A stretch of 5,822 nt of DNA from Anaerolineae bacterium (GTDB taxonomy: Bacteria > Chloroflexota > Anaerolineae > DRVO01), in NCBI GenBank assembly GCA_012719195.1, contig JAAYAV010000239.1, positions 1 to 5,822 on the forward strand, written 5' to 3'. Position 1 is the stretch's first letter; the number at the start of each line of letters is the position of its first letter. The translations under genes and the position numbers were made by a program. The notes beneath the pieces were generated by a model. The model ran no database searches. It was given only the letters and a program-made list of their open reading frames with translations, and was not told the DNA's origin. Below are positions 1-4,743 of this stretch, in pieces.

Positions 1-1130
1 CGCATCCTGTCCAGCCCCTCGGTCAGCGTCACGCGCGGACAGGCGAAGTTCAGCCGCGCGAAGCCCTCACCCGGCTTGCCGAATGCCGCGCCGTCGCCCA
101 GAGCCACGCGCGCTTTCTGTAGGAAGAACTGCGCCGGGCTGCCCTCGATCCCGCTCTCGCGGCAGTCCAGCCAGGCCAGGAACGTCCCCTCCACCGGAGA
201 CACAGTCACGCCGGGCAACCGCCTCTCCACGAACTCAACCAGGAAGTCGCGATTGGCCTCGATGTAGGCCAGCGCCTGGGCGAGCCACTCATCGCCATCC
301 CGGTAGGCCGCCAGCCCGGCGGCGTACCCGAGCACGCCCGGTGCTCCCACCATGCCGGCCCGTGCCTTGGCGTAGCGCTCCCGTAGGTCGGCGTCCGGAA
401 TGACGGCGAAGGCGCAGTGGATCCCGGGGATGTTGAACGTCTTACTAGGCGCCATCAGCGTTATCGTTCGCCGCGCGATCTCCGGATGCACCGAGGCCAG
501 CGGCATGTGGTGGCTTCCGGAGAAGATCACGTCGCAGTGGATCTCATCCGAGCAGACCGTCAGGTCGTGCCGGAGGCAGACCTCCGCCATCTGCTCTAGT
601 TCGGCGCGGGTGAACACCCGGCCCACCGGGTTGTGCGGGTTGCAGAGGATGAACAGGTGCGCCTCGGCCGCCAGGCGGTCGAAGGCGCCCCAGTCCACCT
701 GGTAGCGTCCACCATCGCCACGCACCAGCGGCGCCTCCAGCCGGCGCAGCCCGTGGTTGGCGGGCGAGCCCAGGATGGGCGGGTAGACGGGCGGCTGCAT
801 GAGGATGCCGGTACCCGGAGGAGCCGTCGTGCGGCAAGCCAGGTTGAAGCCGGCAATCACGCCCGGCAGGAAGAGCAGGGCCTCCGGGGACACGGACCAG
901 CCGTAGCGCTCCCAAAGCCGGTCCACGATCACCTCGCGCAGTTCGGCGGGCTCACAGCTGTAGCCGAATACCCCGTGATTGAGGCGCTCCTGCAGCGCGC
1001 GAAGCACCGGCTCCGGGGCGACAAAGTCCATATCGGCGACCGGCAGGGGTAGGACGTCCTCGGCGCAGGTGTCCCACTTGAGGCAGTCGGTACCACGGCG
1101 GTTGATGGGTGTGTCGAAATCGTATGTCAT
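1..1130 (-). CDS. patB: PatB/MalY-family PLP-dependent C-S lyase (cystathionine beta-lyase-like aminotransferase fold), C-terminus cut by window edge
   Basis: This protein belongs to fold-type I PLP enzymes of the MalY/PatB group, cytoplasmic enzymes that cleave C-S bonds in cystathionine or cysteine conjugates to give a thiol, pyruvate and ammonia. The start (ATG at 1130-1128) gives the family's typical opening, MTYDFDTPINRRGTDCLKWD, followed by a PVADMDF motif near residue 30. I translated the frame to the window edge without a stop. NPHNPVG lies at residues 164-170, SDEIHCD at 194-200 (Asp195 should contact the pyridine nitrogen) and APSKTFN around Lys230, the expected Schiff-base lysine. 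Residue 376 is the last complete codon; families of about 390 residues suggest only some 10-20 residues are missing. The Shine-Dalgarno is weak (GGTGG about 7 nt before ATG). The gene lies 57 bp after the phosphofructokinase stop, on the same strand. The family is secure; the exact substrate (cystathionine or another cysteine conjugate) cannot be read from sequence. Confidence 0.9.
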   Translation of the reverse strand, partial: MTYDFDTPINRRGTDCLKWDTCAEDVLPLPVADMDFVAPEPVLRALQERLNHGVFGYSCEPAELREVIVDRLWERYGWSVSPEALLFLPGVIAGFNLACRTTAPPGTGILMQPPVYPPILGSPANHGLRRLEAPLVRGDGGRYQVDWGAFDRLAAEAHLFILCNPHNPVGRVFTRAELEQMAEVCLRHDLTVCSDEIHCDVIFSGSHHMPLASVHPEIARRTITLMAPSKTFNIPGIHCAFAVIPDADLRERYAKARAGMVGAPGVLGYAAGLAAYRDGDEWLAQALAYIEANRDFLVEFVERRLPGVTVSPVEGTFLAWLDCRESGIEGSPAQFFLQKARVALGDGAAFGKPGEGFARLNFACPRVTLTEGLDRM

Positions 1131-1143
1131 CGCGAAACCACCG

Positions 1144-1177
1144 AGAAGAAGGGATAAGCCGCCCGGCTCTGGGCGGC
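1144..1177 (-). terminator. Possible intrinsic terminator or attenuator after pfkA
   Basis: On the minus strand a perfect 7-bp inverted repeat, GCCGCCC and GGGCGGC (1177-1171 and 1164-1158), encloses a 6-nt loop. It is followed by a pyrimidine-rich stretch, TTATCCCTTCTTCT. The hairpin begins 10 bp after the pfkA stop, where an intrinsic terminator would be expected. The tail is interrupted by C residues, so termination may be partial. The downstream C-S lyase starts only 27 bp beyond the stem, so read-through is likely to matter. Confidence 0.5.
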
Positions 1178-1187
1178 CCGAGAGAGT

Positions 1188-2162
1188 CTAGCGAGCCATG
1201 ATGCCGGCCAGATCAAGCAGGCTCATGTCCAGTGTTTTGGGCCGCGACACCACCTCGGCCAGGGGCGTGGCGGCCAACTTGCCACCGATGTTGCCGGCGA
1301 GGAAGCCGTACTGCCCGTCGGCGAGGTACTGGACCGCTCCGGCGCCCAGGTTGGTGGCCAGCAGTCTGTCGGCCGCTGTCGGATGGCCTCCGCGCTGGAC
1401 GTGGCCCAGAATGGTGGTGCGCAACTGGAAGCCGATGTCGTCCACATGGGCGGCGAAGTGCTCGGCCAGCTCGTGGGCGTCGTGCTGTGCCCCTTCTGCC
1501 ACCACCACGATGGCGTGCGGCTTGCCCCGGCGATAGGAGTCCGCCAGGATGGCCACCACCTCGTCGGGGTGGGTCTCGATCTCCGGGATGCAGATGGCCT
1601 CCGCCCCGCCGGCGATGCCCGCCATCAGCGCCAGGTAGCCGCAGTCCCGTCCCATGACCTCCACCAGGAAGGCCCGCTCCAGGCTCGAAGCGGTGACCTT
1701 GAGCCGGTCAATGGCCTCCAGGGCGATGTTCAGGGCCGTGTCCACGCCGATGGTGATGTCGGAGCCGGACAGGTCGTTGTCAATGGTGGAGGCCACCCCC
1801 ACCACCGGGTAACCCATCTCAGAAAGGGCGTACGCCCCCTGCTGGGAGCCGTTGCCGCCGATCACGACCAGGGCATCTATCTCGTGCTGGTTGAGCGTGC
1901 GCAAGGCCCGGCAGCGCCCGTCTTCGGTGCGGAACTCCGGGGAGCGGGCTGTGCCCAGCATCGTCCCGCCCAACTGCATGATGCCACCCACGTCGCGGGC
2001 CCCCAGCGGCACGATGGTACCGCTGATCAGCCCGGCGTAACCGTGGCGGACACCGAACATCTGCCAGCCTTGCGCCAACCCCGACCGCACCACGGCCCGA
2101 ATGGCCGCGTTCATTCCGGGGGCGTCACCACCGCTGGTAAGTACGGCCGCGCGTCGAATCAT
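1188..2162 (-). CDS. pfkA: ATP-dependent 6-phosphofructokinase
   Basis: This cytoplasmic glycolytic enzyme phosphorylates fructose 6-phosphate to fructose 1,6-bisphosphate. The product has 324 residues, close to the 320 of E. coli PfkA. Visible motifs in order are GGDAPGMNAAIRAVVRSG (11-28, nucleotide loop and the effector/substrate arginine region), GGNGS (102-106), TIDND (126-130, with the catalytic Asp at 128), MGRDCG (170-175) and LGHVQRGG (252-259, fructose 6-phosphate site). Pyrophosphate-dependent enzymes have Asp after the GGD and Lys before TIDND. Here those positions are Gly105 and Ser125, which indicates ATP use. The oddity is Asn104 where E. coli has the magnesium-binding Asp103. 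I chose the ATG at 2162 because the family consensus begins at MIRRAAVLTSGG and a GAGG lies 6 nt upstream. The frame stays open to 2432, but that extension overlaps the preceding gene and has no phosphofructokinase homology. The 98-bp gap upstream holds a -10-like box; a hairpin follows the stop. Confidence 0.95.
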   Translation of the reverse strand: MIRRAAVLTSGGDAPGMNAAIRAVVRSGLAQGWQMFGVRHGYAGLISGTIVPLGARDVGGIMQLGGTMLGTARSPEFRTEDGRCRALRTLNQHEIDALVVIGGNGSQQGAYALSEMGYPVVGVASTIDNDLSGSDITIGVDTALNIALEAIDRLKVTASSLERAFLVEVMGRDCGYLALMAGIAGGAEAICIPEIETHPDEVVAILADSYRRGKPHAIVVVAEGAQHDAHELAEHFAAHVDDIGFQLRTTILGHVQRGGHPTAADRLLATNLGAGAVQYLADGQYGFLAGNIGGKLAATPLAEVVSRPKTLDMSLLDLAGIMAR

Positions 2163-2168
2163 CACCAA

Positions 2169-2172
2169 CCTC
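2169..2172 (-). promoter_or_regulatory. Ribosome binding site deciding the pfkA start
   Basis: GAGG on the minus strand lies 6 nt before the ATG at 2162. It supports that start over the in-frame ATG at 2174, which overlaps this motif, and over starts further upstream inside the preceding gene. Confidence 0.6.
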
Positions 2173-2209
2173 ATTCTGCCGCTGTGTGTTTGCTTGTGAG
2201 CTGAGCCAA

Positions 2210-2215
2210 AGTATA
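2210..2215 (-). promoter_or_regulatory. Candidate -10 box for pfkA promoter
   Basis: TATACT on the minus strand matches the sigma-70 -10 consensus at five of six bases, in a locally AT-richer part of the 98-bp gap before pfkA. It would give a leader of roughly 40 nt. At the expected 17-nt spacing the upstream hexamer is TCGCGC, so there is no recognisable -35 box. A small palindrome, CGCCC-C-GGGCG (2225-2235), sits in the spacer and -35 region. This is suggestive only. Confidence 0.3.
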
Positions 2216-2260
2216 CGCCCCGTTCGCCCCGGGCGCGACCGATGACCGCTCGCTCCGCCC

Positions 2261-3412
2261 CTACAGCAGCCCCGCCCCGTCGTACATGGCGAGAACGTTG
2301 TGCACCGGCGTCGTGGCGATGACGCTGTTGGCCGAGGCCACCACCCAGCGACCGTGGGGCAGCACCCGCTCGCGCAGGTCGCGGGCGAAGGCACGCACCT
2401 CGTCGGGGGTGCCGTCGTGCAGTAGCGGGCACGGCACGTTGCCGACGCAGGTCACGTGCGGGTAGCGCTCCTGCAACGCCGGAACGGTCATGCCCGAGTC
2501 GTAGTCTATCTCGTTGAAGGCGGGGGCAAACGCCCCTTCCGGCGCGAAGATGTCGTCAGTGATGGACCAGAGGTCGCCGTCGCTGCGGAAGATGTAGTAG
2601 ATGCCCAACTCACGGCAGCGCTCCACCAGGCGGCGGTAGCAGGGCATTACGTACTTGCGGAAGAAGCGGGGACCGTAGAGGGGCCCGTTCTTGCTGGCCA
2701 GGTCGCCGCCGCCGTTGGCGTAGCGAATGCCGAGCCGGTGGAGGATGTCCAGCTGTTGCAGGCCGATCTCGGTCTGCGCCTGTAGATGCTCGCCCACCAG
2801 GTCGGGCGCCTCCGCACAAGCGATCATCCACTCCTCGTTGAGTGGAACGGCCAGTCCCCCGGCCCCGCCCACGTAGTCGAACTCGTCGGCGCAGCGGTCG
2901 CGCCAGCGGCGGACCCTCTCCTCCATTCCCGGACCGTGCTCGGCGGTCCAGGTCTCCACGTTAGCCCAGGCTTCCTTGACCCTGCGTTCGATCTCTTCAA
3001 CGCTGCGCCACACCGGCTCCCGGCCGTACTTCACCGGGCCGTAGGTGAAGGCCTGCGGGTCGTAGCGGTAGATCTGCCAGGCGTCGGTGGCCTCGTCACC
3101 GTAGACGAAGGTGAAATCGTCTATCTGGCGGCTGGGGATGCCCCGCAGCCAAGGGTAGCTGATCCCCGACCAGCCCAGCTCCCGCGCCAGGGCGAACTGA
3201 TCGTCCTCCAGTTTGCCCAGGAAGTCCTCCCGCGCCGCTTCCCCCTTGATGGACTCTCGCGCCTCGGTGTACTGGAGCAGCATCGCGCCGGTGTAGGCTT
3301 CTCGGCCCAGGATCTCCCCGGCCACATCGGACGAGAACGCCTGCTCCCAGGCCGGCGGCCGCTCGGTGGCCCTACCCTCGAACGCCGCCAGCATCAGCTC
3401 CTTGTGCGCCAA
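2261..3412 (-). CDS. URO-D superfamily (COG0407-like) protein, downstream tandem paralogue
   Basis: This 383-residue protein belongs to the uroporphyrinogen decarboxylase/corrinoid methyltransferase superfamily (TIM-barrel, cytoplasmic). Visible family marks are KELMLAAFEGRATERPPAW near the start (4-22), NEEWMIACA (192-200), GGGDLASKNGPLYGPRFF (234-251, the barrel motif followed by the usual 'GP...P..F' segment), FRSDGDLW (275-282), EIDYDSGM (301-308), GNVPC (324-328) and ANSVIATTP (361-369). The HemE N-terminal arginine motif is absent, so heme synthesis is unlikely. Where MtaA/MtbA-type methyltransferases carry zinc-binding His-x-Cys, this protein has Arg276-Ser-Asp278, and Asn362 replaces the later Cys. 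I chose the TTG at 3412 because TTGGAGG lies 5 nt upstream and the protein then aligns end to end with its neighbour. A GTG at 3451 would add 13 residues absent from the paralogue and would bury the Shine-Dalgarno. It follows its paralogue after a 94-bp gap. Superfamily membership is confident; the reaction is unknown. Confidence 0.85.
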   Translation of the reverse strand: MAHKELMLAAFEGRATERPPAWEQAFSSDVAGEILGREAYTGAMLLQYTEARESIKGEAAREDFLGKLEDDQFALARELGWSGISYPWLRGIPSRQIDDFTFVYGDEATDAWQIYRYDPQAFTYGPVKYGREPVWRSVEEIERRVKEAWANVETWTAEHGPGMEERVRRWRDRCADEFDYVGGAGGLAVPLNEEWMIACAEAPDLVGEHLQAQTEIGLQQLDILHRLGIRYANGGGDLASKNGPLYGPRFFRKYVMPCYRRLVERCRELGIYYIFRSDGDLWSITDDIFAPEGAFAPAFNEIDYDSGMTVPALQERYPHVTCVGNVPCPLLHDGTPDEVRAFARDLRERVLPHGRWVVASANSVIATTPVHNVLAMYDGAGLL

Positions 3413-3417
3413 AGCAA

Positions 3418-3424
3418 CCTCCAA
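3418..3424 (-). promoter_or_regulatory. Ribosome binding site deciding a TTG start
   Basis: TTGGAGG on the minus strand lies 5 nt before TTG at 3412. The spacing is identical to that of the upstream paralogue. It decides the start over the in-frame GTG at 3451. Confidence 0.7.
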
Positions 3425-3506
3425 TCGCCCGAGTCTCGTCGTGAGAGACACCCTTCGCTGGGCTTAGCGTGGCGCGGCTGGGGCCACCCGGACGCCCAGG
3501 GCACGC

Positions 3507-4655
3507 CTAGAGCACCCCTGCCTCTTCCAGCATAGCAGCGTAGTTGCCTGCCGGCGTCCCGGGCAGCACCGCGTTCGCGGCCGCCACGATCCAGCGCCCG
3601 TGGGGCAGCACTTGCTCGCGCAGGTCGCGCACGAAGGCGCGCACCTCCGCCTCGCTGCCACTGCGCAATAGGCCACAGGGCACGTTGCCCACGCACGTCA
3701 GCCGCCGGTAGCGCTCCTGCAGCAGTGGGATCTTCATGCCCGAGTCGTGATCTATCTCGCCGAAGCCGGGCGCGTTGGCCCCCTCCTCGGTGAAGAGCAG
3801 GTCGGTGATGGACCATAGATCGCCATCGCTGCGGAATATGTACTGCAGGCCGAGTTCACGGCACCGGTCCACCACACGCTGGTAGCGTGGACACACGATC
3901 TCGCGGAAGAAGCGCGGCCCGTACAGCGGTCCGTTCTTGCTCGCCAGGTCGCCGCCGCCGTTGATGACGCGCACGCCCAGGCGGGCCATCACCTCCAGCC
4001 CCAGCAGCCCCGCCTCCACCTGGGCGTCCAGGTACTCCGCCACCAGGTCAGGGACGAAGGCGCAGGCGATCATCCACTCCTCGTTGAGGGGCACCGCCAT
4101 GCCGCCACCGCCGCTCACGTACTCGAACTCGTCGCCGGCCAGCGCCAGCCAACGTTTGGTCCGCTCCTCAAGCGTCGGGCGAGACTGCTCGTCCCAGCGC
4201 TCGACGTTGCGCCAGGCACGGTCAACCTGGCCGCGGATAGCCTCCTCACCTTGCCAGCCCTGGGGCCGAGAGTGAGCCACCGGGCCATAGGTCCCCACCG
4301 CCGGGTCATAGCGGTAAGTGACCCAATCGCCGTCCTCGTCACCGTAGAGGAAGGTGTACTCGTCCAACTGGCGCGCCGGCCGCCCGCGCAGCCAGGGATA
4401 GTTGATGGCGGACCAGTTCATGGCCCGGGCGAAGGCGACGCGGTCCTCCTCTGTCTGCGCCATGAACTCCTGATAGGCGGAATCGCCCCTAACCGAGGCC
4501 ACCGCCTCCAGGTAGTGCATGACGATCGTCCCCGCCAGAGCCGGTCGCCCCAGCACCTCCGCGGCCACGTCGGGGGCCACGCTCTGGTCCCAAGCGGGGG
4601 GCCGCTCGGTCGCCTCACCTCGAAACGCCGCCAGGAACAGGTCCTTGTCAGCCAA
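3507..4655 (-). CDS. URO-D superfamily (COG0407-like) protein, upstream tandem paralogue
   Basis: This 382-residue protein is a close paralogue of the gene at 2261-3412. By eye well over half the residues match along the full length, rising to near identity in the core. Blocks in order are KDLFLAAFRGEATERPPAW (4-22), NEEWMIACA (191-199), GGGDLASKNGPLYGPRFF (233-250), FRSDGDLW (274-281), EIDHDSGM (300-307), GNVPC (323-327) and ANAVLPGTP (360-368). The last resembles the GCGIAPxTP turn of MtaA/MtbA methyltransferases, but with Asn361 for Cys. Arg275-Ser-Asp277 replaces their zinc His-x-Cys. The start is TTG at 4655 behind a full AAGGAGG 5 nt upstream; there is no better in-frame start. The gene follows the third URO-D-like gene after a 60-bp gap filled with heptamer repeats. 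Possible roles include methyl transfer or a decarboxylation-like reaction on an unidentified substrate. No corrinoid protein is visible, so I do not assign one. Confidence 0.85.
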   Translation of the reverse strand: MADKDLFLAAFRGEATERPPAWDQSVAPDVAAEVLGRPALAGTIVMHYLEAVASVRGDSAYQEFMAQTEEDRVAFARAMNWSAINYPWLRGRPARQLDEYTFLYGDEDGDWVTYRYDPAVGTYGPVAHSRPQGWQGEEAIRGQVDRAWRNVERWDEQSRPTLEERTKRWLALAGDEFEYVSGGGGMAVPLNEEWMIACAFVPDLVAEYLDAQVEAGLLGLEVMARLGVRVINGGGDLASKNGPLYGPRFFREIVCPRYQRVVDRCRELGLQYIFRSDGDLWSITDLLFTEEGANAPGFGEIDHDSGMKIPLLQERYRRLTCVGNVPCGLLRSGSEAEVRAFVRDLREQVLPHGRWIVAAANAVLPGTPAGNYAAMLEEAGVL

Positions 4656-4660
4656 GTGTG

Positions 4661-4667
4661 CCTCCTT
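4661..4667 (-). promoter_or_regulatory. Strong Shine-Dalgarno for a TTG-start gene
   Basis: AAGGAGG on the minus strand is a full match to the anti-Shine-Dalgarno core and sits 5 nt before TTG at 4655. It supports this unusual start. In the transcript it lies only a few bases after the repeat hairpin (4674-4734), so folding could affect its access. Confidence 0.75.
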
Positions 4668-4673
4668 GAGGGG

Positions 4674-4743
4674 AGTGGTCAGTGGCCAGTGTAGGGACCT
4701 GAGATCCTGCTCTAATCACTGACCACTGATCACTGTCCACTCG
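4674..4743. repeat. Inverted array of 7-bp repeats forming a potential long hairpin
   Basis: On the plus strand three AGTGGYC-like heptamers run from 4674 to 4694. Four complementary heptamers run from 4716 to 4743 (TCACTGA, CCACTGA, TCACTGT, CCACTCG). The arms 4674-4691 and 4717-4734 are inverted copies matching at 16 of 18 positions, with a 25-nt loop. In the minus-strand transcript one of the two mismatches becomes a G-U pair. The right arm lies inside the end of the third URO-D-like gene and encodes its last residues and TGA stop; the left arm ends 6 bp before the next Shine-Dalgarno. There is no T-tract, so a classical terminator is unlikely. The pattern resembles dispersed short tandem heptamer repeats known from cyanobacteria and some other bacteria (family link inferred). 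Confidence 0.7.

Noticed and set aside
544..915. Minus-strand frames at 544-915 and 596-856
   Set aside because: They are out-of-frame readings of the C-S lyase, whose own frame carries all the PLP motifs and runs off the window edge.
1188..2162. Pyrophosphate-dependent phosphofructokinase
   Set aside because: The diagnostic Asp after GGD and Lys before TIDND are absent (Gly105 and Ser125).
1383..2204. 273-residue plus-strand open frame opposite pfkA
   Set aside because: It is antisense to a clear enzyme gene in high-GC DNA; its composition mirrors the codons of pfkA and it shows no recognisable domain.
2231..2260. Possible terminator after the downstream URO-D-like gene
   Set aside because: The stem is bulged (GGGC, then GCGA, pairing with TCGC and GCCC) and is followed by G-rich rather than T-rich sequence.
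1188..2432. Phosphofructokinase frame extended to 414 residues
   Set aside because: The extra 90 residues overlap the end of the preceding gene, are Arg/Gly/Ala-rich shadow sequence without family homology, and a Shine-Dalgarno supports the ATG at 2162.
3433..3449. Small hairpin GTCTC/GAGAC in the gap between the tandem paralogues
   Set aside because: Only 5 bp with a 7-nt loop and no T-tract; this could arise by chance in GC-rich DNA.
2786..3535. 249-residue plus-strand open frame opposite the URO-D-like gene
   Set aside because: Antisense shadow of a well-supported gene, with no motif of its own. A similar shadow lies opposite the paralogue at 4251-4694, as expected from the duplication.
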